Below are positions 26,287 to 38,005 of a stretch of 64,000 nucleotides of DNA, piece after piece. Source of the DNA: Mugil cephalus (Eukaryota > Chordata > Actinopteri > Mugiliformes > Mugilidae); assembly GCF_022458985.1 (NCBI RefSeq), contig NC_061770.1, positions 6,109,506 to 6,173,505 of the forward strand, in the 5' to 3' direction. The position numbers and the translations under genes are program-made. Under the pieces are notes generated by a model. That model ran no database searches, had not been told where the DNA came from, and saw nothing but the letters and a program-made list of their open reading frames with translations. Numbering within the stretch: the stretch's first letter is position 1; each line of letters starts with the position of its first letter.

Positions 26287-27604
26287 TTTTGGCTGCCTTT
26301 CATGACTTTCAAGCCTTTTTTTGTTCCTTATGAAGAAAAAATAACTCCTGTATTTATGCTGCCAAAGAGACACAAACAATGACAAAAGATTCACGTCAGA
26401 TGAAGATCACCAGTGTTTTTCCGTGACAACACTTGTATCATCAGATGTTCAGGGATCGTTTGTGTCTTCAGCTCTGGAAGTTCCCAAGGAAAGAGAGAAT
26501 CTCTGTTGTTGCATTTTGTTTCTGCACTAAACTTAGGCCTCTTCTCTGTGTTTCATAAATAACGTCTGCCGTACCTGTGACCTGAACAGCCTGTTCATCA
26601 TGCTTGCTTGCATGAGCGATACATTGTGAACACAGCAGATACGGTAATGACACAGACGGGTGGAGCCAGAGCAACAGCACATTTAGAGGCCAACTTCACA
26701 GATCGATACAGCTCTAGCCACCTCGGGGCCTGCAGGTTAGAGATTTACACCTTCAGTAGTGAAACTGTAACTTTCTATCTGTGTGGAGGGCAGCGTGTGG
26801 TAGGAGTGGAGGAAGTGTTCAGGTCTTTGACAAAATATTCTGGTTCAGATCCTTCATACATGAGTAAATGTGCAGACACGTTGTGGTTCAATGTACTCAA
26901 AATTTGCTCAAAGTATTCATACAGCACGCTACATCAGTGTAGAGTTTGTAGATAGTTTTCTCTAACATCACTTTTTTGAACACGATTCTCCTTCTGCAGC
27001 CACTTCGATGTTGCACTATGGGTAATGTAGGATCTCTTTATAGAGCTTGACCCGTGAAGAACTTGTTTAGAGAGAATTATGTGCGGTTTATGCTTCTGTG
27101 TCAGAAGCATTTGTTTCATCCCTCGTGCTCATTTTCTTTCTGTGTGCACACAGGGATTACACGCTTATGTGTGATGACTTTACGTACCTATCAGAGTTAA
27201 ACTTGAACAATGAACAATTTGGATGATGAATCGTTTGTCTATCACGCCATTAATCCAGCTGTCAAAGAAACATAGTATAGTAGAAGTATAAAGTGCAATA
27301 AAAATATTTAATCTAAAAGTGCTAAAATGCTTCCAGTGCTAGGGTCTCCATCTACGTCCACTATTGTGTTGCATTATGTTACATTAGAAGTGCTTGTTCT
27401 AGTGTAACAATTAAAAGCCAGGATATCTAATCTTTTTCTCTTTATTTTCTTGAAGACATTTTACCACCAAATTGCTTCGTCAGTCCTAACTGACAAACTA
27501 TTTGGATAAACATTTATTCATTTTTGGATTATCAGTATTCTCTGGATACATAATTACTTTCCACCATAGCAAGCATATTACTCCACTTACTGTGCCATGT
27601 GAAG

Positions 27605-27849
27605 TTTGTTTTCTGTAACCGCTTGTCCTCTAGAGGGTAGGGGGGGTCTATCTCAGCTGTCAATTTGCGGCCACTTTAAAATCACCAGTCAACTTAGGGA
27701 GCACGTCTTTGGGTGGTGGGAGTGAGCCGTAGTACCTGGAGAAAAGCCACGCAGACACAGGGAGAACATGCAAACTCCACACTCTCCTGGATTCGAACCC
27801 TTCTTGCTGTGAGGTATCAGTGCTAACCACCACTACACTGTGCCAGCCG
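27605..27849 (-). mobile_element. tRNA-derived SINE-like element
   Basis: On the minus strand the copy starts with a tRNA-like head: an A-box-like 'gtggtggttagcactg' and a B box GGTTCGAATCC (complement at 27789-27799). It continues into a body with 'caaactccacactctcc', 'gggagaacatg' and 'gcttgtcctctagagg' (plus-strand wording). This is a widespread fish repeat. It is diverged and inactive. Confidence 0.6.
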
Positions 27850-28985
27850 TGAGTGTGAAGTAGGACGAGTATATTTTGTGCCTTCCAAGCAGCTGAACCT
27901 CTTGGCAGCATTACCAAGGAGTGACTAATATTATTATATAACAAACCCATGTTGCAGCAGTGACTGTGTTCTGGTGGGTATCATCAAGGAACACCTAAGC
28001 AGCATGAACCTGAAGTGTTCGGTGAATTTATACAGACGTCCTGAATTTATTTTGGACGTGCGCCAGTGCTCGTAGAAATGTAAAAAGCTTTGACAACGCA
28101 GCTGCCTTCATAGATTGTTTCTGCTGTCCGAACCACTGCTCCTGCTGGTAATTACTGTGCTTGTGTTACTTCTTCATTCAGTTTTATTTCATTACACCAT
28201 GTCTAGTCATGTTCAACAAAACTCCCATTTTGCCCTTCCTGCTAAGCGGCCAAATGTAGCACTTTATACCCCAAGTGTCATCTCCTTTCATTAATCTTAT
28301 TCCCACTAACAGCTCTCCATGGACCTTGGCTTATCCTTCATCCCACAAGTAATGGATCCTGACTCTTCTGTGTGTTTTCAGCTCGAACTTTAGCACGCTG
28401 TAAAATATCTCATCAAGTTGCCAGGCAACATAAACAGTTCAGCAGTTTACTTTATCCAGTGCTTTTTAATTTTAGCAGCTGAAACAATTAGTCACTCTAA
28501 TCTATTTTCATGGCCATTTGTGAGATGTCTTGGGCATTGATACTTGAGTTAAAAATGGATGCCAGGACTTTATTATTTCATAGTACCAAATATTACTATC
28601 ACTTGGCAAAATGTTAAGTACACATTGAAAAGGAATGCAGTGGTTTGTAGCACCATTGGATGTCACTGAGTTGTATTGTCACATGTTTATATTGTGGGCT
28701 GGGCTAACAGAATTACAACAGTGTTTAATTCAGTCCAGTTCACCAGCACAACAAACTACGTCCTCCAAAATGATCACACATTTGAATTAGCACCTTTTTG
28801 ATGCTGTTTCAACCTAAATGAAATATTACAACAATCATGAAGGAGGCTTTAGTGTAGGACCTTTATACAAGAATGCATTCGTTTTCACCAGTGTATCTAA
28901 TGATTTGACCAGTGAATGTGACTTGTGATTCATGTGTAAAACCTGTGTCATGGGATCAGTGTCAACCATGTCCTTGTAACTGCAG

Positions 28986-29178
28986 GTACGTCTGGTCATT
29001 AACGAGAAGGGTCTGATCTGTGAAGAGAGGGATGTGAGCTTGCCGCTGCAGGAGCACAAGGAGCCCTGGTTCATGAGGCTGAACCTGGGTGAGGAGGTGC
29101 CCGTCTTCCTCCACGGAGACAACATCATCAGTGACTACAACCAGATTATAGATTACCTGGAGAAAAACTTTGTAGGAG
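28986..29178 (+). CDS. gdap1l1: GDAP1L1 coding exon 2 (GST N-terminal fold)
   Basis: This exon of 193 nt encodes residues 61-124 and one base of codon 125. It starts GTACGTCTGGTC after CTGCAG and ends GGAG|GTATGG. The peptide (VRLVINEKGLICEERDVSLP, then KEPWFMRLNLGEEVPV, then DNIISDYNQIIDYLEKNF) is the thioredoxin-like half of the GST fold and is close to human GDAP1L1. The minus-strand open frames here are shadows. Confidence 0.95.
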
Positions 29179-32100
29179 GTATGGTACACTCATGACATGG
29201 CTTACGCCTGGCGATATTGTCTCTCTGTTTTTTCTTTTGGCTACACATTCAAATGATAGATTATTCTCTTATGAGGCTCCCACTGACTGCTCCTTCAAAA
29301 AACAATCAATTATTGCTTAACATTGTTACAAAGTTACAAGATTAAATCTAAAAAAAGAAAATGTCCATTTAGAGACATATCTGATGAATACTGCAAGACG
29401 TACAAGTGAGTCCATCTTCCTCAAAGTGAAGTGTCACGACACAAGACTGAAACTGTAATGGAAACGCAGCTAGTGTAGGTCTTGTATTCGGCTCCAATGA
29501 ATTGGCATTGTTGGGCCAGACAAACAGGTGACGTACAGTGCAAAACAATGTAGACAACAGACTTTACAAAATACACCAAAAACAAGATCATGAAGAGCTT
29601 CAGTAGCTAATGAGCGGTATCTCACTGCAGGTTCCTCCAGCCACATCGTCTCAGGTGTAGGCAATTATAGCAGTCAAGGCCACGCACCACCCTATGACAA
29701 TAACCCTGACACTGAAAGGCCTGTGGGAGTGCAGTGAGGTACAACATTATCCAACCCATTATCTATAACACTCATCCTGTAGAAGGTAGCAGGAGCCTAT
29801 CCTAGCTAGCATTGGAAGAGAGCTGAGGTACATCCTTGAAAGGGCACCAGTCCATCACAGGACTAACAGAGGGTATTCATCAATATGCGCTCTCTGTGTT
29901 TGAGTACGAAATAGTATAGTGATATGAAATCTAACAAAAATCCCAAAACCCCGAGGATGCATTGGGAGATAATTAGCGTGGACTTGGGACCAACTGCATA
30001 AATCGGAAATTCTTGCAGTTGGTATTGACAAAACCAAGAAACAGGTGTTCACGCTCACATTCATGCCTACGGATAATTTAGAATCTCCGGTTTGGGAGGG
30101 TGGGGGTGTAATCACCCCAATTCTCACCTACAGATTCATAAAGGCTTTTCTTTTCTTTGGAATTAAGACCAGCAAAGGTCGCTGTCCAACCAAAGTTGAT
30201 GTAGTGTTGACCATGACGCTGTCTTGAGGAAACTTTTCTCTTGTTTTAAACGTGGACGGATTCAGAAGAAGAAGGAAAAGAAGGAAAAGATTAGTTGATG
30301 CTAGAAAGACGTGGTTTTGGCATATTGCAGACAAATAACAACAAAAGATCGTGTTTGGCTTGAAGAGATCCGGTCATTTTAAAAATGCCTGAAGAGAAAC
30401 CATATGTAGGCAAAGGGAGAACATCCAAACTCTACCCTCAGCAAACATTTAATTTAACTGAGTTATTCTATTCTGCCTTTTGTTTCACTGTTGGACTTTC
30501 CAAAAACATTGGTACACAACCACACAGTTAAATAATTTACTGCCAGTCATCAGGGGATTTTGGGGCCCTGTTGCTGAGCTGAGCCACAGAAAATATCCAA
30601 CCACATTCTCAGTTTTTGTGAAGATGGAATAACAAATACAATTGGAAGACACACAATTGGAAGCCATTCTAGGCCATCTGGCATCTTTGTACAGGGTACA
30701 GAGAGTGTGTACTGTACTGTGAAACTCTGGAAGTCATTGTGACAGTGTCTTTGCACCAATGTCACCAAGATGAACTTCACTGATTAGATTAGATGCTAAT
30801 GGAATAATCCCCTGGGTGCACTTTGTGGCAAAATAATTTAGTGATTGAGCTCAGAATTGTCAATAAAACAAAAAAACATGTGAGTGAAGTTCATGTGCAC
30901 AGAGAGGCAGTGAGTCAGATTCAGGCTTATCGGGTTCCAAGAATAAAAGCATGTTAAGATCCACACTCTGAATGCTGTTATCTGCGTGTTGTGATAGAGT
31001 ATCTGCGTATGTATGGAGCGTCCTATGGGATAGGATCTGAGATATTGCGTAACATTCTGGGAGACTTATATTGAGATAGGCCTGGGGGACTTTGCCCAAT
31101 AACTGAGAAACTCCACGGTGTGACTGTCGTTTAATTTGTAGTCGAGTGTGCAGTGCAGCGATGCTTGAAAGCTTTGATTTCAGCAGCAGATCAGGTTCAC
31201 TGCTGGCTAAGTCATAAATGGCTAGAAGGCAGAAATTGACCCCCGTGTTTGATGTCTCTTTCTCATTCAAACACATTAATCCTAGACATTCGATAGTGTG
31301 CTGCTTGTAGCTGAATGCAGTAGTTTCTCTTGGCGCAAGTCAGACATAAATCTGTAGAATTATTCAGTATTTTCCAGTGAGTATATTATTCAGTGAGTAT
31401 ACCATGTAACTTTTGTTATCCACCCCTCTGGTTTAAAAGCCAGACCTCGAGCTAGATATGCTTTTATCAGGAAGTCAATCTGGGCTGATAGGACTCACAG
31501 CTTTTTCTATGCGCCTAAATCCCTAATGAAGGCTGGTAATGTGGGCTGAAACTGACCTGGAAAGTGCAGATGTCTCAGAAACTAGAGTCCCCAGTAAAGA
31601 GCGGCTTAGTATATATATATACGGACAACTTTACTGTGCTGCTGGGATGCAGCAGGAAGTAAAGACTGCATGTCAACTTCTCACGTTTGTCCTGAATGTG
31701 CTGCTGATGTAATATTTCCATCACGTCGCTGCAGCAGACCACCTAGAGGAACGCTGCATGGCATGCCCAGGTCGGCAGGTCCACTGCTGGGACTGATTAC
31801 TCAGCTTTCTGGAGCCCAGCCAGGTGCAGCTCCACCCACCGCAACATCCTCAAGCGGCCATCTGACCATCGCTGTTTTATCAGCGGCGTTTCACTGTATG
31901 TGGCTGGCTGTGACTCTGCAGACAGATAAAAGTTCCCTCTGTTCTGCTAACCTGCCTCTCTCTTAGCAGCGGGTCATTATGTTGAACACCAGCGCTCCCA
32001 GCCAAGCGGCATGAAGCCAGACACAAGAATTAAGGCAGTGAAAATGTGAAAGCTGACTCTCTCAGTTGTCAAACTTTTTCAAGGAACAGTTCAGCATTGT

Positions 32101-33175
32101 GGGTTTACAGCGTCCGTTCTCTTACATGTCTCTTAAATATGTAGCTGATTAGGATAAAGACTAGAAACAGTTAAAGTATGTCATAATTATTAAGCAACAG
32201 GAGGATGTTTTGACTACTTTAGCACTTCTGTATCTGTAAATATATTATAAAACATCAGAATTAAAAAAACAAAAACAATGAATAATCCAAATGTGATCCA
32301 TATTAAATCTGTCAAATAATTACTGTATGTCATATAGAGGAAAAAGGGTTTTCTCACTGAAATGCAAATTTGAAGCAGCATAATTTAGAAATAAGTACTG
32401 CAACTTATTTGTCCAGCTCCAAACCCAAATGAAATGGTAAAGTTTTTTGGTTTTTCTATGAATGAAACAAGATATAATTTGAGTTTAGTATGGAGTACAT
32501 TTCACTGTCTCAAGATAAATCTAGGCTAGCTCTTTTTACTTTGGCTATTCATCAGTACCAACCATCTAGTTATACCAAGTACGCGAACTCTGGACTTGCG
32601 CACTTGCGGTTGTTCAGATTGGACATGTTTAACTGGGGGACAGGAGGGCGGCGATACGGTCATTTCAGACATCAGCTTTAATGATAACGCCTGCCAAATG
32701 CATTCTGGGATACCTGGCTGTCCCACGTCCACACATGTTAAATCCCAGAGCATCCTCAACAAAACTGACAGGGTAAGTACACATCTGGGTATTTGGATTG
32801 TTCTTGCTCAGATGTGTACTTAATATACTAATATAAACAGAACTGGTGCGACGACTGACGACGTTCCACTAGTTTTACTCATCAAAGTCTGATTTTTCTA
32901 CCGAACCAGCATTTTCCCAATATTGAATTTTAAAACTATACACCCCATATTGATTCTCTGAGGCTTGTTAGTTGTCAGGACAATATTTTCAAGAGTGTTT
33001 CAGTTCTGTTTAAATGTCAGGATTGTAAAATGTGACCAGTTGTATGAGTAACCACAACAGAAGCGGAAGTTATTTTAGCGTTTTGGAGCATGATAAATAT
33101 TCCTCTTGTGAGGTTTCTGGTTTTGTTTCTCCACATTTTAGCGTATTACTGTAACAAAATGTCTCCCACACACAG
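29179..33175 (+). other. gdap1l1: GDAP1L1 intron 2 (4 kb)
   Basis: A GT-AG intron. Around 29752-30430 it carries broken SINE-like sequence, and at 31670-31970 a GC-rich block that stands out from its surroundings. No exon-like sequence with splice sites was found. Confidence 0.7.
29752..30130 (+). mobile_element. diverged SINE-like repeat body
   Basis: Phrases such as 'gaaagggcaccagtccatcacaggactaac', split by other sequence from 'cacgctcacattcatgcctacgg', belong to the body of the same family as the element at 27605-27849. A further piece ('gggagaacatccaaactc') lies near 30417. The copy is fragmented. Confidence 0.5.
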
Positions 33176-33349
33176 AGACGGTGGCTCAGCTGATTCCTGA
33201 TGCAGACTCGCCTCTCCACGAACGTGTGCAGCAGTACCGTCAGCTCCTGGACGGCCTGCCCATGGACGCTTACACACACGGCTGCATCCTCCATCCAGAG
33301 CTCACCACTGACTCTATGATCCCAAAGTACGCCACCGCAGAAATACGTA
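33176..33349 (+). CDS. gdap1l1: GDAP1L1 coding exon 3
   Basis: This exon of 174 nt encodes residues 125-182 plus one base, phase 1 at both ends. It opens after CACACACAG with AGACGGTGG, completing Glu125, and ends CGTA|GTAAGT. The peptide runs QQYRQLLDGLPMDAYTHGCI, then LHPELTTDSMIPKYATAEIR, which is almost identical to human GDAP1L1. It links the thioredoxin-like and helical GST parts. Confidence 0.96.
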
Positions 33350-34446
33350 GTAAGTCAAGCCAGCTCACTGCTCTGTGCGGGCGTGTCTGTTCGTAACTCA
33401 TTAAAGACGTTCACAATATTGTTAGAATAATAATACTTTGTCCATATACTGAAAAAAACAACATTTCAGAGCTTTGAACTCGTAAATCTGAACTTGATAC
33501 TAATTTGAGGTGAGAGCAACTTTATGAATTATGAATGCAAAGCTGTTCATCCTCCATACAGCATTTCCCACATCATCTGCAGACAAATCCCTTTTTTTAT
33601 GCGCACAACGTGATTAGCATACTGTGTAATTTGATGCTCAAGACCAAGACCCCTAACACAGCAGTTTATAGTGGTGCCAGGTTTTAAAGACAGACGTCAG
33701 GCCTCCCTCTCTGGTCTGTGGTGCTTTTCCATCGGGTAATGCCTTTGGCGTGTAAATCAAAGCAACAGGTGGATGAGATAATTAGCCAGTGAAACCCTGG
33801 TCAGTCCGTGTTGTGCCTATAAAATCTGGCCAATGGTGAATTTAATAGAAGACACCACTGTTAATCTTGCCTGAGTCTTGAACGTCTGGGTTGGATGACT
33901 ATGACGCAGAACAAAGACACAATTCATCATATCTTAATATTTCTTGTTTCATCTAATGGTTTTATTCTCTCTATTCCCCTGTATAGTAATTTATTTGAAG
34001 GGCAGCCACAGTAAAGACTAACAACCACAAACTAAGAATGTGTAGATGTGATTGAAAATACTGCAGCCTGTTTGTTCTATTGACTGTATATAACGATGAG
34101 TCATCTGTGACGTTTCAGCAAAGCTCAGGGTGGCGTCAACATCTTGGCAGCACCTTATTCTAGGACAATTCAAAAATATTAAAATGGAGCATTAGTGGAG
34201 TTGACACAGGTGTGTGATATTGAGAGTTATGCAGACAGCTAGCGATCTATGAGGACACCGCGTCGTTGTCTTGGCTTTGTTCGTGAGAGCAACACTTTGT
34301 TGCTTGGTGTGTTTTTGGTGTTCGAGGAACAGGTCATCTAGAGGAGGAATAGGATAAAATACCCTATGGGTTTGGTGACGTAAATAAACAACATTTACAT
34401 CAGCCCTCAAGAGACTGTGGAGTAAGCTCTCTCGAGGGTCTACACC

Positions 34447-34760
34447 GTAGGTCTTCAACAGGGGGTCTGTGGCCCCTAGGGGTCCGTGGAGGTACTGCAG
34501 GGGGGTTGCAAAATCTTTGGTTGATTAGACATTTATATATATATCTATATTTATTTTCCCCCACAAATTTAAATTTCTTTAAATACACATTAACATAAAT
34601 CCAACATATTTTAGTAAAAGGATAAGGGATAGCTTAATATTGAATGCAAAATAATAATAATAATAATGTATATTTATAAATAGCGCTAGGCCGAGTTTAA
34701 TATAGAACACATATAGTAGGAGGTCCCTATTTAATCTTTCCATCAGACCCCTGGTGTACA
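34447..34760. repeat. dispersed fish repeat ('aggggtccgtgg...ctgcagg' type)
   Basis: The stretch has 'ggtctgtggcccctaggggtccgtggaggtactgcagg' wording followed by an AT-rich part ending 'ccatcagacccctggtg'. This wording recurs across fish genomes. I cannot assign the class. Confidence 0.4.
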
Positions 34761-34801
34761 CTGTGTAAAATATACCAGAACACAGTGGTCAGAAAACTTC
34801 T

Positions 34802-34803
<2 letters not shown>

Positions 34804-34854
<51 letters not shown>
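34804..34854. repeat. (TAA)n microsatellite
   Basis: Seventeen TAA units, 50 bases upstream of the exon 4 acceptor of GDAP1L1. Confidence 0.95.
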
Positions 34855-34857
<3 letters not shown>

Positions 34858-34903
34858 TAAGACACAGTTTGATTGTATGTGCTCTGTCTGTGTCTAACTT
34901 CAG

Positions 34904-34998
34904 GACACCTGGCCAATGCTGCGACAGAGCTGATGAAGTTGGACCATGAGGAGCCTCAGCTAACAGAACCGTACCTGTCCAAGCAGAAGAAGCTAATG
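34904..34998 (+). CDS. gdap1l1: GDAP1L1 coding exon 4
   Basis: This exon of 95 nt encodes residues 183-214. It enters with GA, completing Arg, after CTTCAG and ends in phase 0 at CTAATG|GTGAGT. The peptide HLANAATELMKLDHEEPQL then EPYLSKQKKLM matches GDAP1L1, including the acidic HEE segment. It corresponds to the family-specific insertion between GST helices. Confidence 0.95.
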
Positions 34999-35839
34999 GT
35001 GAGTAATGACAATATTTCAACTTTGCCATCATGAACCTTTTTTTTTATATATCCATATCAGATTAATAAAATATGTGATTAACGTATTGATAATACATTC
35101 ATGTGTGTCATTCGCATGTGTTTAAGGGCCTTTTCTGTATAAATGATTAAATTAAAAGGGCCTTAACTTTTCACTGACTGCAAAAGAAAAAATTACAACA
35201 AAACATATTGCTTTGTTAAGGTATTTCTACCTTTTAAACCTTGGGAAAGATTGAAATATTCAGTGGTGAATTACATAACTGATAAAAAAAGACCATTTAA
35301 AGAGACAGATCCTAATGTTTATTTTTTTTAAGTGATTTAGAAGAAATAAAAAAATAGTTTATTAATAAATTTATTTATCACTGTAATTTTCCTATTCATC
35401 AATCATCTGGTGATTCAATGTGTAGATCTATACTTGAGGGAAATATTTGCCATGAAAAGCCTTTAGCAGTTTCCTTCTATTACTTCACTGAAGAAGGGGT
35501 GAATGTTTAATTACATCAGTGCTTTAGTTAATGATCACATACAGTATAATGAAAGTTGGTGAGCTGCACTTTGTGTTCAGAAGTAATTGGATAATGTTGG
35601 CATACTATTGGTTTAATGGTTAACAATGTATAACCTGCGCATTTAAGTACATTTTGTGTTTCTAGTTCACTACAACTTTTAAACATCTTTAATCTAATGG
35701 CGTATTGAAATTATAACTCACATAATGCAAACATTGTGTTATGTTATATATGCTTTGTACTGTATGTATCACTTCATCAAGTATGCATCAAAGAGGTGAT
35801 CCTTTCGAAATGAGAAATTAAATGTTTTGTGATCATCAG
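34999..35839 (+). other. gdap1l1: GDAP1L1 intron 4
   Basis: An AT-rich GT-AG intron of 841 bases with nothing recognisable inside. Confidence 0.75.
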
Positions 35840-35954
35840 GCAAAAATCTTGGACCACGATAACGTGAACTACCTGAAGAAAATTCTGGGGGAGTTAGCCA
35901 TGGTTCTAGATCAAGTGGAGGCTGAACTGGAGAAAAGGAAACTAGAGTATCAAG
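35840..35954 (+). CDS. gdap1l1: GDAP1L1 coding exon 5
   Basis: This exon of 115 nt encodes residues 215-252 plus one base, between ATCATCAG and CAAG|GTATGT. The peptide AKILDHDNVNYLKKILGELA then MVLDQVEAELEKRKLEYQ agrees closely with human GDAP1L1. It forms a charged helix of the C-terminal GST part. Confidence 0.96.
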
Positions 35955-36034
35955 GTATGTCCAAGTAGTTTTTATCAACAGATTTTCCAAACATTTCTAG
36001 CAGAGCTTTTATTGAGTTTTTGTTTGCCTCACAG

Positions 36035-36378
36035 GTCAAAAGTGTGAGTTGTGGCTTTGTGGACCTGAATTTACACTAGCTGATATCTGCCTCGGAGCCT
36101 TGTTGCACAGGCTCAAGTTCTTGGGACTTTCTAAGAAATACTGGGAGGACGGCAGCCGACCCAACCTGCAGTCCTTTTTTGTGCGTGTGCAAAAACGCTA
36201 CGCTTTTCGCAAGGTCTTGGGCGACATCCACACGACCCTACTGTCAGCAGTCCTACCCAACGCCTTCCGGATGGTAAAAAAGAAGCCGCCGTCCTTCTTT
36301 GGCGCCTCTTTCCTCATGGGCTCGCTGGGCGGGATGGGCTACTTTGCCTACTGGTATTTAAAAAAGAAATACATGTAG
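36035..36378 (+). CDS. gdap1l1: GDAP1L1 coding exon 6 (GST C-terminal part and membrane segment)
   Basis: This last exon of 344 nt, after an 80-base intron, encodes residues 253-366 and a TAG stop. It includes CELWLCGPEFTLADICLGAL (GST C-terminal helix core), then KFLGLSKKYWEDGSRPNLQS. It ends with a hydrophobic segment rich in Gly and Phe (about 339-361, SFFGASFLMGSLGGMGYFAY) and a basic tail KKKYM. In GDAP1 the matching segment anchors the protein in the outer mitochondrial membrane; for GDAP1L1 the hydrophobic tail is conserved. Confidence 0.96.
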
Positions 36379-36889
36379 TGAATGCCCTCTCGTTGTGTTA
36401 AATGTCTGTGTATTTGTGTGATGTTTCAATTTTTCTGTAATGTTTTATGACTGCAGGAAAACATAATGAATCTATATAGAGAACACTATTACTTACCTGG
36501 GTGAACAAAGAAATATTAAAACATTCCATAATAAGAAATTCTTGACAGCACATTTCCTGGTTATCAAGGCCTTCATGGAGTTTAATTTCTGGAAACTTGC
36601 AGCTCTTGCATGCAAGTCCTCTTTTAACTTTTGTTGGAGGCGTGCATTAGGTCCACTTACAGTTTAATCATAAAGTAGGAACCCAGATAACACAATAACA
36701 CCAACAGGGGTTAACTGACCTTCGCATGCCACTATTATAGTCATTATTCATACCTGCTCTTCACTCCTCCATCTGCCTGAGGTTTAACCAGTAAAACCAC
36801 AGGAATATGTACATGACACATACTTTCTGAAAAGTGCTGTGCTGCCATAAACTGCCAGATGAAATGATGAAAGGATGGAGATAAACCTT
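36379..36889 (+). other. gdap1l1: GDAP1L1 3' UTR and flank
   Basis: AT-rich sequence after the stop codon. ATTAAA at 36515-36520 is one candidate poly(A) signal. The true end of the transcript cannot be told from this sequence alone. Confidence 0.4.
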
Positions 36890-38005
36890 AAGGGAATGGT
36901 TTGACTTTTTATTTTTCTTGCTCGGACACAGCTGAGAATATCAATACTACTCTCATGTGTGGATGCTAAAAACGAAGCTACAACCAGGAGATGTTAGCTT
37001 AGCTTAGCATAAGAACTGGAGATGAGAAGAAACTGCTAGCCTGACTCTGAACAAAACTAATATCTCAGTTTAATTTTGACAAATGTGAAAGTGAGCTTCG
37101 GATTGGTAACAAAAAGCTTCTGATTTCCATTTGTAGTCCAAATTGTTCAAAACCATATCCCCAAGTTTGGGGATATGGTTTTGGTTGCATGCCGGTAAAC
37201 AGTACCTGTGTAGAGTAAAAAACACAGAACACCTTATCACACTATCCTGGCAACCAAGCTAATGTTGCGTTTGTCAAGCAAATCCTGTTGTCTCCAACTC
37301 CTTGTACACGTGTACAGTTGCTTGTCCGACTATAAACTACTGCTGCCTTTATACTGGGTTGTGTTTACCTGTGTACAAGTCCAGCACCGTCTTGCTGATT
37401 TCACAACTTTCACAAACTATAAATTTAATGTTCTACATAAAGTTACCTTTAGATAGCTTAAATTCGCTGGCCATTAGCTCGCTCAACTCTTATCCATTGA
37501 GGCTTCATTACGGCAACACTTGCCAAGCAATGGTGTTCTCACAATTACACATTTTGTGTACATCACTTGTCATGTCGTAACCAAAAGCTCACAAGTTCCA
37601 TTTGAAGGCATAAGAGTGGCACACAGTACAGGAAGTCCTGGCCCAGAAATCTGTTATTGTTATCTGGATATCAGCCAGCTATACCGAAAATCTGATCATC
37701 TGAATCCTGAACTTTTACATGAGAAAACTGAGCTAGATAATTAGCTAATAATGCCTGGCCCCCTTCAGTTAACATTTGGCTTTATGGGTGCAGTTTGCTT
37801 AATCGCACATTAACTCGCACAACTAAATCAAGTCAGATGGGCTACTTTGTCTTGCTGCTAATAGTGTTTCCAGTTTTTATGCTAAGCTAAGCTAACGGTA
37901 GCCTCGTCTCGATAATTTGCATAATGAGAGTGACATCTATCTTCTCATCTAACGCTGAGAAATAAAGTGAATGACTTTATAAAAATATCAAACTGTTCCT
38001 TTAGC
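36890..38005. mobile_element. 1.1-kb inverted-repeat element (non-autonomous transposon-like)
   Basis: Two arms of about 130 bases are diverged inverted copies of each other, exact over GTTAGCTTAGCTTAGCATAA (36993-37012, with its reverse complement at 37877-37896). The outer ends match as 'aagggaatggtttgac' and 'aaactgttccttta'. The arms are a dispersed repeat common in percomorph fish. The interior has no credible ORF and holds a perfect palindrome. The long-terminal-inverted-repeat layout fits a non-autonomous DNA transposon. Other fragments of the arms occur at 3000-3450, 15455-15480 and 54420. Confidence 0.5.
37148..37183. repeat. perfect 36-bp palindrome (17-bp arms)
   Basis: CAAAACCATATCCCCAA, a GT spacer, and then the exact reverse complement, inside the inverted-repeat element downstream of GDAP1L1. 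Confidence 0.92.

Larger units (their letters stand above)
23723..28985 (+). other. gdap1l1: GDAP1L1 intron 1 (5.3 kb)
   Basis: A GT-AG intron with acceptor CTGCAG at 28985. It contains a poly(A) tract at its first bases, a deleted Tc1-like transposon (25803-26286), a tRNA-headed SINE (27605-27849) and a short piece of another repeat near 27440-27500 ('gaagacattttaccacc', 'gcttcgtcagtcctaactgac'). No further exon is seen. Confidence 0.7.
33350..34903 (+). other. gdap1l1: GDAP1L1 intron 3
   Basis: A GT-AG intron. Its second half holds a dispersed repeat (34447-34760) and a TAA microsatellite close to the acceptor. Confidence 0.7.
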
